From: Phytomonospora endophytica
Lineage (GTDB): Bacteria > Actinomycetota > Actinomycetes > Mycobacteriales > Micromonosporaceae
Assembly: GCF_014202425.1 (NCBI RefSeq)
Contig: NZ_JACHGT010000017.1
Coordinates: 150,496 to 214,495 of the forward strand
Reading direction: 5' to 3'
DNA length: 64,000 bases
Positions 45,086 through 54,400 of the stretch are shown here, one piece after another. The translations under genes and the position numbers were made by a program. The notes beneath the pieces are model-generated. The model worked only from the letters and a program-made list of their open reading frames with translations, was not told the DNA's origin and ran no database searches. Every line of letters starts with the position of its first letter. The first letter of the stretch is position 1.

Positions 45086-46729
45086 TCAGCAGTTCGGGAG
45101 CGACCCGGCGACCGCTCGCCCCACCCCGCCCTCGGCGACGAACCGCGCGATCGAGGCGAGATCCTCGTCCAGCCGCCCCTCGACATCGACGAAGGGCACG
45201 AGCCCACGGACAGCCTCGTACGCCGCACGGGTGCCATCGGCCAACATCTGCGGCCCGCCCCGCAGGTCAACGGCCTGGCAAGCGGCGAGCAAGTGGATCG
45301 CAGCGACCCTGCCCGTCAGCTCCACAACGTCACGGGCGCCCCTGACGGCGGTCGCGCCCATGCTGACCTTGTCCTGGTTGTGCGCTTCGGTCGATCGGGA
45401 GTGGAGGGTGGCGGGCGCGGCCCGGTACAGGGCCTCGGCGGTGAGAGCGGACGCGGCGATCTGGGTGCCCTTCAGTCCGTGATGCATCCCCGCACGCGGA
45501 TCGTCGACGGCATGGTGGCGAACGAGGTTGTCAGGGAGCCCCCGGTTGTACTTGGCGTCGACGAGGAGCGCGAGCTGCCGGTCGAGGAGATCGGCGACGT
45601 TGGCGACCGCGAGTTTCAGCGCGTCTCCCGCCTGGCCCATGTGGCCGCCGTAGAAGTGCCCGCCGTTGTGGACGATCCCTAGATCCACATCGAAGAGCGG
45701 GTTGTCATTGGAGGAGTTGACTTCGACCTCCACCCAGGTCTTGAAGCAGTCGAGGGTATCGGCGAGGACACCGGCGACATGTGGGGCGCAGCGGATCGAA
45801 TACCGATCCTGCACCCCACGCTCGACCCGCTGGATCTCGCCGCTCCCGACGGTCGGTGTCGCCGCGAGGATGTCGGCATGGGTGACCGCGAGCCGGGATC
45901 CATCCAGCAGGGACCTGATCCGGGCGGCGCTCCGCACCTGCCCGGGATGGGGCTTTTGAGCGTGCAGTCGAGGGTGGAAGTGGTCCATGTTGCCGGTCAG
46001 CGCCTCAACAGCCAACGCCGTGCACACGTCCGACACCAGCGCGAGTTCGGTCGCATCATGCACGGCGAGCGCGGCGAACGCCGCCATGAAGGACGTCCCG
46101 TTGAGCAGCGCCATCCCTTCCTTGGGCTGCAGCCGAAGTGGGCTCAGTCCCTCCTCAGCGAGCACTTCGGTCGTGCTCCGCCGCAGCCCCCGATGCAGCA
46201 CGGTGCCCCCGCCGGTCAACACCTCGACCAGGTAGGCGAGCGGGGCCAGATCCCCGCTGGCACCAACGGATCCGCACTCGGGCACGATCGGAAGAATGTC
46301 CCGGCCGAGGAAGGCCAGGATGAGGTCGACGGCCTCGGGACGGATGGCCGAATGCCCCCGGGCCAGGCAGTTGGCGCGTACGAGCATCATCGCTCGAGTG
46401 ACATCGGGTGCGGCCGCGGGCCCGCTGCCGACGAGCAGCTTGCGGAAGCCGACGGCCATCATGTACTCGGCCCGCTCGGGGCTCAGGTGCGTGGTCACGC
46501 TGTTCCCGACACCTGTGGTCACACCGTAGATCGGCTGTCCGGTGGCGATCAAGTCGTCTCGCAGGGCCACCGAAGCCCGCATGCGCTCGCGCGCGTCGGC
46601 CGCCACGGTCACGGCAACCGCCTCGCTCCGGCGGGCGATGGCCGCGATGTCGGCGATGCCGAGTGTGTCGCCACCCAGGGAGACGGTGAGCTGAGTTGCC
46701 CCGGCGTGAGGATGTTCGGTGATCGTCAT
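45086..46729 (-). CDS. MIO-type aromatic amino acid ammonia-lyase or aminomutase
   Basis: The 547-residue enzyme has the prosthetic-group triad Ala157-Ser158-Gly159 (GSVGASGDLAPLAY), catalytic Tyr68 (QPIYGVTTGVG), and the conserved SSNDNPL and NQDKVSMG segments. It would convert His, Phe or Tyr to the acrylate or the beta-amino acid. The usual SH(S/A)xGVG pocket segment is replaced by RKLLVGSGP, so substrate choice cannot be read by analogy. The ATG has a GGGAGGAAA site. It is first in the operon with the 37-codon ORF and the P450. An NRPS locus nearby makes supply of a beta-amino acid or cinnamate-type starter likely. Confidence 0.88.
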   Translation of the reverse strand: MTITEHPHAGATQLTVSLGGDTLGIADIAAIARRSEAVAVTVAADARERMRASVALRDDLIATGQPIYGVTTGVGNSVTTHLSPERAEYMMAVGFRKLLVGSGPAAAPDVTRAMMLVRANCLARGHSAIRPEAVDLILAFLGRDILPIVPECGSVGASGDLAPLAYLVEVLTGGGTVLHRGLRRSTTEVLAEEGLSPLRLQPKEGMALLNGTSFMAAFAALAVHDATELALVSDVCTALAVEALTGNMDHFHPRLHAQKPHPGQVRSAARIRSLLDGSRLAVTHADILAATPTVGSGEIQRVERGVQDRYSIRCAPHVAGVLADTLDCFKTWVEVEVNSSNDNPLFDVDLGIVHNGGHFYGGHMGQAGDALKLAVANVADLLDRQLALLVDAKYNRGLPDNLVRHHAVDDPRAGMHHGLKGTQIAASALTAEALYRAAPATLHSRSTEAHNQDKVSMGATAVRGARDVVELTGRVAAIHLLAACQAVDLRGGPQMLADGTRAAYEAVRGLVPFVDVEGRLDEDLASIARFVAEGGVGRAVAGSLPNC

Positions 46730-47082
46730 GGTTTCCTCCCGTGCGGCTCGCCCGAGCCGACGGAGCACAATATGTCATGAAATCGATGCGATTGACCTAC
46801 CGGAGGTCGTATCAACCCTTGGTGCCGCCCGAGTATTGAGCCGCAGCGCACTGCCCTCTGCCAATCGGGCCACCGTGAACCGGCGACCCCAGTGACGGCC
46901 AGGTATGGCGGACACCGTCAGGACTTGTTCTAGGTCAAAGGCGGCGTGTTCGGCGACCAGACGGCTTGTTCCACGTCATCCAGGGCACCGACGGCTTCTC
47001 CTGAGCAATTCCGGAGTGCGACTCTATTGACATCATTGAGGCCTCGATCATGTTCTGGAACTCGTCGATGGCCCGGCCGTGT
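46730..47082. other. Promoter region of the MIO operon and decayed sequence
   Basis: The part next to the MIO start must carry its promoter (AT-richer, with CGATGCGATTGAC). Further right, a minus-strand frame of about 60 codons without a start (containing AIDEFQNMIEASMMSIESHS) ends at 46936; it looks like a gene remnant, family unknown. Confidence 0.4.
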
Positions 47083-47580
47083 TCACCTGGTGTCTGGTCG
47101 CAGGAGAAGTTGAGGTTCCGCCTCCGCCTGACGTACTAGCCCACCGTTTACAAGGACACAGATCGCTCGCGTGCGCGGAAGTCCGAGTTCGGTGACCCAG
47201 CCGGGCGCGAGCCCCATGAGCCACTCGACGAATCTCGCCGATAGCACGGGAGTGCCCGTGGTGCCGGTCTGGGTCGGCGGCGGCGGGGCCGGCCGATCAC
47301 CTTGGTGCCCAGGCCTTGATGGCCAGCGCGAACAGCCCCAATGTCTCGTCGTCCAGGTGCGATGGATCTCGTGGGCGACGGCGGGCAGGGAGGGGTTGCC
47401 TTTGCAGCCGCGATGCCGGGGGCCCTTGGTTGCGTCGCTGGCGCGGGGTGTGGGGATCAGGCGGGCGATGGTGTTGGGGAGGCTGCGGTGGTTGCCGAGG
47501 CCCTTTGCGTGTGCTGGTCGCCGCGACGTGGCATGAGGCGTCGAAGAAAGCTCGGAAGCGAAGTTGGAAGGCGGCGGCAC
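47083..47580 (-). pseudogene. Remnant of a phage-type DNA cytosine methyltransferase
   Basis: The minus strand shows LIPTPRASDATKGPRHRGCK and, further on, LSARFVEWLMGLAPGWVTEL followed by QAEAEPQLLL. These match the C-terminal part of actinophage DNA methylases (LPTPRASDGTKGGP..., LSPRFVEWMMGLPxGWVT, QQAxxALRLLL). The middle portion (ETLGLFALAIKAWAP) lies in a different frame, so at least two frameshifts have occurred. A relic of a former prophage or integrative element inside the metabolite locus. Confidence 0.5.
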
Positions 47581-47864
47581 GTTTCCTCAGCGTCATCGTG
47601 GTCATCGCTCTGGGCATGACCGTCGGCGCCGGAGTCTGCGTCGAACCGAGTGACGACATGGCCGCTCAGGCGGGCGATACGACGGGCACCTTCGATGAGA
47701 AGGCACGCGGCAGGGCCATACTCGTCCGTATCTTGCGCCCTCAGGATGGCGACTTCCAGGAACCAGAAGTAAGCGCCGACGGCTTCCCACCTCGATTGCA
47801 GCCATTTGAGAAAATTCTCGAGCGTGCAGTCCACATAGAAGGCGACCGGGAATGAAACTCGCAC
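47457..47864 (-). CDS. Hypothetical protein of 135 residues
   Basis: GTG-started frame whose first 75 residues have good codon bias and look protein-like (YVDCTLENFLKWLQSRWEAV, LLIEGARRIARLSGHVVTRF). The tail becomes Arg/Ser/Thr-rich and overlaps the methylase remnant, so the end may be altered. No family recognised. Its start is 38 bp from a Crp-like palindrome shared with the divergent 42-codon gene. Confidence 0.4.
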   Translation of the reverse strand: MRVSFPVAFYVDCTLENFLKWLQSRWEAVGAYFWFLEVAILRAQDTDEYGPAACLLIEGARRIARLSGHVVTRFDADSGADGHAQSDDHDDAEETCRRLPTSLPSFLRRLMPRRGDQHTQRASATTAASPTPSPA

Positions 47865-47901
47865 GTTATGTCACCATGCCCTATGATCAAAATGCCGGTA
47901 C

Positions 47902-47917
47902 TGTGATCCAGGTCACA
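47902..47917. promoter_or_regulatory. Crp-type operator
   Basis: TGTGA-TCCAGG-TCACA is a perfect Crp-family palindrome and also fits the Streptomyces Crp consensus GTG-N6-GNCAC. It lies between the divergent 135-residue and 42-residue genes, 6 bp upstream of the -35 box of the latter. Control of either or both genes by a Crp homologue is likely by position. Confidence 0.6.
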
Positions 47918-47923
47918 CTAAGG

Positions 47924-47953
47924 TTGCCGGATGAGTGGTCATCTCGCTACGGT
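47924..47953 (+). promoter_or_regulatory. Candidate vegetative-type promoter of the 42-codon gene
   Basis: TTGCCG and TACGGT are separated by 18 bp and would start transcription about 45 nt before the ATG of the small gene. The Crp-like site just upstream is placed as for an activator. Confidence 0.45.
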
Positions 47954-48002
47954 GGTCTGAATCCAAGACGAGGTGCCCCCCGTAATCGTGGAGGAAAAGA
48001 AT

Positions 48003-48131
48003 ATGACTCAGACACTGGCGAGTCACATCGCCATTGCCCGTCGAGCCCATAAGCTGCGAGGCGGCACGAATAGCCGCCCGGTCACCCCTGCGGACGCCGC
48101 CGAGGCACCCCAAGCCCACGGATCCACCTAG
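48003..48131 (+). CDS. 42-residue peptide with its own promoter and terminator
   Basis: ATG preceded by GGAGGA at 7-nt spacing. Residues 1-20 (MTQTLASHIAIARRAHKLRG) could form a basic amphipathic helix; the rest is Pro/Ala/Thr-rich and ends Ala-His-Gly-Ser-Thr. There is no Cys, Trp or Tyr, so a cross-linked RiPP core is not obvious. A Crp-like operator, promoter and downstream hairpin frame it as an independent transcription unit of roughly 280 nt. It could be a small regulatory or signalling peptide of the metabolite locus; function unknown. Confidence 0.5.
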   Translation: MTQTLASHIAIARRAHKLRGGTNSRPVTPADAAEAPQAHGST

Positions 48132-48863
48132 TAAGCCGTCGACTCGCAAGAGGGACATGGCGCCCTAATGCCCAATAGGACGCATTCCTCGCCTTTTTAT
48201 CTGGCCAACTAGGGAGTCATGAACCATTTATGAACTCCCTGGCGTCAGCATGCCCAGAAACCAGTCGACGGGGAACTCATGCAGCCGACAGCAGCAGGCC
48301 TCAAGCCCGATGCGCGAAGCACCGGTGAACACGCCGACCGCATCCATGTTTCAGCGCGAAGGCGCGTTCTCGTCGTGAGGCGGCCACCGTCGTGCACCGC
48401 CGGCGCAAGTCCGATGCTCGGCAGGGCGCCCGCGAACCGACGGCGCCATCGATCCCGTAAGGCATCGGCGGTCACCCCGGCACGGCCGCCGACAACGACG
48501 AACCGCGGACTCTGGAAGACGTCCTCCGGCCACGGGAACACGAGCACGACTCCCCCGACGAGTCCACCTCTGCCGCCCGGCGGAATAGGCACACCGACCC
48601 GGCGAGGGCCGGTACCGAGGCCGCCGAGGCCATCGAGACGCCCTCGACGACTCCCCTTGCCGCCCGGCCGGCGCACGAAAAGGTGAACGCCGGCGCCCGC
48701 AAGGTGACCGTCGCCGACCAGGCCGGATCCACGGAATCTTGACGCCGTTGAACCGCACGATCCCGCAGCCGTTCGCATCCTCGCCCGGAAAGGCTCAGCC
48801 ATCGCACGCGCAAACGATCAGAAGAGTTCGAACAAGGCCGACAAGCCGGACGCCGTACAGGTC
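48132..48863. other. Stretch without a convincing gene
   Basis: About 730 bases between the small gene and the response regulator. Frames are open on both strands, as expected at this GC, but none has a ribosome site with consistent family-like protein. A plus-strand frame ending at a TGA near 48741 (with ARKVTVADQAGSTES) has no start codon and may be a remnant. It contains the hairpin near its left end. Confidence 0.4.
48211..48240 (+). terminator. Hairpin downstream of the 42-codon gene
   Basis: AGGGAGT..CAT pairs with ATG..ACTCCCT around an AT-rich loop, 80 nt after the small gene's stop. Moderately strong, with no T-tract. Confidence 0.45.
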
Positions 48864-49616
48864 GTGGTGGCCGAATCCGAGGAATTCACTCGCATGGGCC
48901 TCTGCCACTTTCTGGAGTCACGCCTGGGAGCCAATGTCGTTGGCCAGGCGGTCGACAGTCGGCAGGCACTGGATCTCGCGCGCCGACAGCGCCCTGATCT
49001 GATGATCTACGACCTCAGCCTCGATCCGCTCAACGGTATCGAATTCGCCGTGCGGATGAGGGAGCTGATGACCGGGACGATGCCGAGAATCCTGTTACTG
49101 GCGCGCGAGGCGACCAACGACGACCTCCTGGCCGCCCTGTCCGTCAGGGTGGACGGAGTGATCTGGAAGTCGACGGCGCACAACGAACTTCCGGTCGCGA
49201 TGAACTCGATCTCCGAGCGGCACTTCTTCCTGTCGCCCCGCTTCGTCACGCAGCTGTTGTCGAATTTCGTACTCCTTCCGGCGAACGCGAACCCGACGGC
49301 TTCACCCGAGCTACGCGGCCTCACCGACCGCGAACTGGCGGTTCTGGGATCGATCTCCGAAGGACTGTCGAATGAGGAGATCGCCCGCAAACTGCACCTG
49401 GCGGAGACCACGGTGAAGGCCTACTCGTCGCATCTGTTCGAGAAGCTGGGCGTCCGCGATCGGCTTCAGGCCGCCCTGCTCGCCATCAGCGTCGGACTGG
49501 TCCAGCCGACGCTGGGGAACCCGCTGTTGTGGCGGCGCTGCACACGACCGTCCCTTGACTGCGAACAACGTCGGAAGTACTGTTCCGGAATATGTCTTCC
49601 ACAATCAGATCCGTGA
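48864..49616 (+). CDS. NarL/LuxR-type response regulator
   Basis: A receiver domain contains the phospho-acceptor Asp in LMIYDLSL and the conserved Lys in VDGVIWKS. A LuxR-type HTH (LTDRELAVLGSISEGLSNEE) follows from about residue 150, then an unusual 35-residue tail. The marked GTG starts inside the first beta strand (VQVVVAESEE), so the true start is probably upstream, but no ATG, GTG or TTG exists there in frame; either a rare codon is used or an indel has removed it. No sensor kinase is adjacent. Its end overlaps the start of the ArsR-type gene, so it probably co-regulates the exporter and NRPS locus. Confidence 0.75.
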   Translation: MVAESEEFTRMGLCHFLESRLGANVVGQAVDSRQALDLARRQRPDLMIYDLSLDPLNGIEFAVRMRELMTGTMPRILLLAREATNDDLLAALSVRVDGVIWKSTAHNELPVAMNSISERHFFLSPRFVTQLLSNFVLLPANANPTASPELRGLTDRELAVLGSISEGLSNEEIARKLHLAETTVKAYSSHLFEKLGVRDRLQAALLAISVGLVQPTLGNPLLWRRCTRPSLDCEQRRKYCSGICLPQSDP

Positions 49617-50185
49617 CCACGCTGGCAGGACTGCGGGCCCTGGCGCACCCGACGCGCCTGGCTCTCCTCGACCTCCTGCGCGTGCAGGGCACACTGACGG
49701 CGAGCCAATGCGCCACACTCCTCAGCCTCACCCCGAAGGTCTGCTCCTACCACCTGCACATCCTGGCCGCTCAGGGCCTGGTCGAGCCGGCCATCATGGA
49801 AGGAACCAGCCTTCGGGAGCGCCCCTGGCAACGGGCGACCTGGGAAACCGACGTGCCGCTGGAGGACACACCGACCGACGACCCCGAACTGGAGGAGGCT
49901 CAGGGGCAGTTCATGCGCGTCCGACTCCAACGCGACCAGGACCTGCTGCAGGACTACGTGACCCTGCACGACGAGAGCCACGCCGGATGGAACTCCTCGG
50001 TGACCATGTACAGCCGCACCGCGCTGATGTCGCCCGCCGAACTGTGCGCCTGGGGGCTCGAAGTCGAGGCGATCACCCGCGAACATGTGCGCCGCGCCGA
50101 GCTCGCGTCCTCGGATGCGCAGGAACCCGTCCGCCTGATCCTCAACGGGTTCCCGCAGATCATGCCCAGAGGACGGCGGTCATGA
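49592..50185 (+). CDS. ArsR-like winged-helix regulator
   Basis: The 197-residue regulator has an HTH in the first 75 residues (ALAHPTRLALLDLLRVQGTL, SLTPKVCSYHLHILAAQGLV) and a helical C-terminal half. The family usually represses transport genes. The start overlaps the response regulator by 25 nt, and the stop overlaps the MFS exporter start (ATGA). CGGAA-N6-TTCCG just before its start could be its own operator. It probably controls the exporter in response to the metabolite. Confidence 0.82.
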   Translation: MSSTIRSVTTLAGLRALAHPTRLALLDLLRVQGTLTASQCATLLSLTPKVCSYHLHILAAQGLVEPAIMEGTSLRERPWQRATWETDVPLEDTPTDDPELEEAQGQFMRVRLQRDQDLLQDYVTLHDESHAGWNSSVTMYSRTALMSPAELCAWGLEVEAITREHVRRAELASSDAQEPVRLILNGFPQIMPRGRRS

Positions 50186-51426
50186 GCGCCACCTCGAACC
50201 GGACCTCCTCGCCTCCGGTGGCCACCCCCACTGGACTGCGCCGGTACATCGTGGTCATCTCGCACCGGACGATCCGATGGGCGTTCCTCGGCTCCTTGAT
50301 CGCCCGGCTCACCCAGACCATGGTCCCGCTCGCGCTGCTCTTATTCGCCCGGCAACAACTCGGCGGGTTCGGGGGCGCCGGCACAGTGGTGGCCATCTAC
50401 GCGCTCACCGCGAGCTTCGGCTTCCCCGTCATCGGCCGGATGGTCGACCGCAGAGGCCCCTCGGTGTTGATCGTCGCCGCGATCATCAACGCCGCCGGCA
50501 TCATCGCGATCGTCATGGCGCCCACGGGGCTCATCTGGCCGCTCGCAGCCATCGCCGGCGTATCGACTCCACCCCTGGGCGCGGCCATCCGCTCGGTGTT
50601 CGTCCGAGGCTTCGACCGCCCGAGCGACCAGGCCAGCGCCATGAGTCTGGACACGATCGGCACGGAGCTCATGTTCATCTCAGGCCCCGCGCTCGTCGCC
50701 GCCCTGGTGGCGCTGGCCTCGCCCAAGACGGGGTTGCTGCTCGCCGTCGTCGTGAGCCTGATCGGCACCGGTCTCTTCGCCGCCACGGCGGGCCGGGCAA
50801 AGAATGAGCCCACCAGGGCAGGCAATCGAAGCCGCGGACTGTGGAGCCTGGTTCCGCTACTGCTCATCGTGGCGATGCAGATGTCGGCGATCGGCTTTAT
50901 CGAGGTCGCGATCATCGCCCGGGCCATCGAACTCAACTCAGCGTCCGCGGCCGGAGTCCTGCTGGCCATCTGGGCGGCCGGGAGCGTCGTGGGAGGACTT
51001 ACCTTCGGTGCACGGGACTGGCCCGGTAGTGTCCAGAAGCAGTGCGGAGTCCTGCTCGGCCTCACCGCCCTCGGATTCTGCACCCTGGTGATCGGACACA
51101 ACCTCGCCGTCCTCTATCCCCTGATGTTCCTCGCCGGCCTCGCGGTCTCACCTTCGGCGACCACGCTGGCCACGATCTGTGGTCGGCTCGCACCCCCGCA
51201 CAACCGCACTGAGGCGTTCACATGGCTCGCCTCCGCGACCGGCCTCGGCGGTGCCGGAGGTTACGCCCTCGGCGGCGTGCTCGTCAGCCACACCAACGCC
51301 GTCACGGCCTTCCTCACCGGCGCAGCGATTCCAGTGCTCGCCGTCGTGCTCGTCCTGGCCCTGCCGACTCGACGCCTTTCGGGCGCGACCGACGACGACA
51401 CCGAGGACAACGCGCCGCCCACCTGA
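50182..51426 (+). CDS. MFS transporter, probable exporter
   Basis: The 414-residue membrane protein has about 12 hydrophobic helices in two halves. The loop between helices 2 and 3 carries the MFS motif A variant GRMVDRRGPSVLIVAA. It is co-translated with the ArsR-type regulator and stands next to the NRPS operon, so export or self-resistance for the NRPS product is likely. Substrate inferred from context only. Confidence 0.85.
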   Translation: MSATSNRTSSPPVATPTGLRRYIVVISHRTIRWAFLGSLIARLTQTMVPLALLLFARQQLGGFGGAGTVVAIYALTASFGFPVIGRMVDRRGPSVLIVAAIINAAGIIAIVMAPTGLIWPLAAIAGVSTPPLGAAIRSVFVRGFDRPSDQASAMSLDTIGTELMFISGPALVAALVALASPKTGLLLAVVVSLIGTGLFAATAGRAKNEPTRAGNRSRGLWSLVPLLLIVAMQMSAIGFIEVAIIARAIELNSASAAGVLLAIWAAGSVVGGLTFGARDWPGSVQKQCGVLLGLTALGFCTLVIGHNLAVLYPLMFLAGLAVSPSATTLATICGRLAPPHNRTEAFTWLASATGLGGAGGYALGGVLVSHTNAVTAFLTGAAIPVLAVVLVLALPTRRLSGATDDDTEDNAPPT

Positions 51427-51429
51427 GGA

Positions 51430-51450
51430 CGGCCCGACCGGGTCGGGCCG
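51430..51450. terminator. Hairpin between convergent exporter and NRPS genes
   Basis: CGGCCCGACC and GGTCGGGCCG form a perfect stem around a single base, between two convergent stops 50 bp apart. It probably ends both transcripts. Confidence 0.7.
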
Positions 51451-51475
51451 CCATAGTGGACGATCCCGACCCGGC

Positions 51476-54400
51476 TCACCCCTCGAAACCGGGAAGCACA
51501 TGCGACACCGGCAGGCGCGGATCCGCGATCGCCGCACGCAGCACTGCCAGATACTCATCGATCAGCCGCTCGGCGGTCACGGTGGTGAACAGATCGACAT
51601 CGAAATCGAGGCTCAAGAGACCACCGTCCAAAACATCCTCGACATCCAGCATCAAATCGAACTTGCAGGTTCCGTTGTGCAGCGCCACCCGCTCCACCAC
51701 CAGCCCCGACAACCCCGCCGAAGGGCGCCGGATCCCCTGATAGGTGAGCACCACCTGGATGAGCGGCCGGCCCCCCACAGCACGCTCGACCTCGGCCTCG
51801 CGGACGATCCGGCTGAACGGCACGTACTGGTGCTCCAACGCGTCCACCACCGTCCACCCCACCGACGCGACCGTCTGGCCGAACGTTCGGGCCGCGTCCA
51901 ACCGGACCCGCAGCGGCACCGTGTTAACGAAATAGCCGATCGCCTTCTCCAACGCAGCACTCGGACGACCCGCCACCGGCGAGCCGATGAGCAGCTCGGA
52001 CCGCCCCGTCAGACCAGCGAGAACCACGGCGAGCGCCGTCACGTGCACCGCATAGGCGGTTGCACCCGCCTCCTGGGCAAGTGCCGCGATGCCCTTGTGA
52101 AGTTCGGCGTCGACCGGACGACGGACCTGCCCGCCACGCGAACTCGACTCCGCCGGACGCCGATGGTCGGTGGGCAGATCCAGCACCGAGGGTGCACCGG
52201 TCAACTGGCGCCGCCAGTAGGAGACGCCCTCGCTCATCGCACCGGCTGACTCGGTCTCCTCCTCCCAGTGTGCGAAGTCCGCGAAACGCAGCACCGGAGC
52301 CGACAGCCGCGGTACCCGACCGGCGACCCTCGCCGCATAGCAGGCGGCGAGGTCGTCGTCCCACACCCGCAAGGACCACCCGTCGAACACCAGGTGATGG
52401 AAGACCGTCACCAGGAGATGGTCACCGGGGGCGAGCCGAACCAGGACCGAGCGCACCAATGGAGGATTGCCGAGCTCGAACGGCCGCGCCGCCATTCCTC
52501 GCGCCACTTCGAAGGCCTCGGCCTCGGACACCGCGTCGATCAGGAGCAGTTCCGGCTCCGCCGCGTCGACCACCCGGGCGGCCAACTTCCAACCATCGAA
52601 ACAGAACCCCGTGCGCAGGGCGTCGTGGCGAGCCAGCAGATCACCCAGGGCCGCGCGGAGCGCACCGACGTCCAGCTCGCCCCGGATCCGCAGCACCGCC
52701 GGCATGTTGTAGGCGACACTGAGCTCCGGCCGCATCTCGCAGTCGAGCCAGAGAGCCTGCTGCGCGACAGATGGGACAGCGGCCCCCGCGCCTCGCCGGA
52801 CGGCAGGAAGAACACGACCGGGAGCCGCATCCTGAAGGGCCGGCGCGAGCCGGGCGATCGTCTGGGCCTCGAACAGCGCACGTACGGTCACATGGAGCCC
52901 CAGTTCGGCACGGACTCTCGACACGACCTGGGTGGCCTGCAGCGACGTGCCGCCCAGGTCCATGAAGCGGTCATCGCGACCTACCGGATCGACCACGAGC
53001 ACCGCCGACCAGACGCGGGCGAGATCCTCCTCCAGGACACCCCGTGGCGCACTGTACGGAAGGCCCGCGCGCCCCTCGGGCAACGCGACGGCGCGCAGCG
53101 CCGGACGATCCACCTTCCCGTTGGAATTGACCGGAAGCGTGTCCATGGCGATGAAGACCGACGGGATCATGTACTGCGGCAACACCGGCCGCAGGCCCGC
53201 CCGAAGCTCCTCCGTCGAGAAACCGTCACTGACGACGAACGCCACCAACTTGGCACCCGCCCCGTCCCCATTGACGATCACCGCGGCCGCCCGTACCTCG
53301 GGAAGGGCGACCAGCGCCTCCTCGATCTCACCCGGTTCGACACGGAAGCCTCGGACCTTGACCTGATCGTCGACCCGGCCGACATACGCCAACTCTCCAT
53401 CGGGCAGCCAGTGCACCAGATCACCCGACCCGTACAGCCGGGCACCAGACCGACCGGAGTAGGCATCAGGCCGGAACCGGTCCGCAGTCAGCGCCGGCGC
53501 CCCCAAATAGCCACGAGCGAGGCCGCGCCCTCCGATCCACAACTCCCCCACCGTCCCCGGAGACACCACGTCCCCTCGTTCATCGAGCACGAACAGGTCC
53601 ACATTGGCCGTCGGGAGTCCGATCGGCGGCGGCCCCTGCGCCGGCAGGTGCTCACCGAAACTGCACAGCACCGCCGCCTCCGTGGGTCCGTACGTGTTGA
53701 GGAACCGGCGGCCGCGACCCCAGCGGACGGCCACATCGCGGGTGCACGCCTCACCGATCACCGCAAGAGTGCACAGGTCGGGAAGTTCCGCATCGGGCAG
53801 CACCGCGAGAAGAGAAGGTGTGACGATCGCATGCGTCACCGCCGACACGCGCATCAGGCTCAGTAGTTCAGCGCTCGCCAGGTCGGTGTCGGCTGGGGGG
53901 AACACCACGGTGCTCCCGGCGGCCAGGGGCGCGAGCAGGTCACACACCGACACGTCGAACGTGTAGGTCGTGAACTGCAGGAACCGGGTGCGGGCCGTCA
54001 GCGTGAAGTCCTCGGCCGCCGTCCGGATGAAGTTCACCACCGCGGAGTGCGGGAGCATCACACCCTTGGGCCGGCCCGTCGAACCCGATGTGTACATCAC
54101 GTAGGCGAGGTGCGCGGGATCGAGGAGTCCGCCGGTGGACGGGGCCACGTTCCCGCCTTCGACGTCGGGGGCCATGAGCGGCACTGCTTCGACACCCGCG
54201 GGGAGCCGCCTGTCCATGTTCGTCCCGGTGAGCACGAACATCGGCCCGGCGTGCCCGACGATGTACTCGACCCGCTCCTCGGGGTGGGTCGGATCCAGTG
54301 GCAGGTACGCGGCGCCGCACTTGAGCACACCCAGGATCGCCACCGCCGTCTCCGGCGACCTCTCGACCAGGATTCCCACCACACTGCCCGGCGTCACGCC

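Noticed and set aside
48245..48802. Minus-strand frame of 185 codons
   Set aside because: No ribosome site, no recognisable family, and amino acid composition typical of a random high-GC frame.
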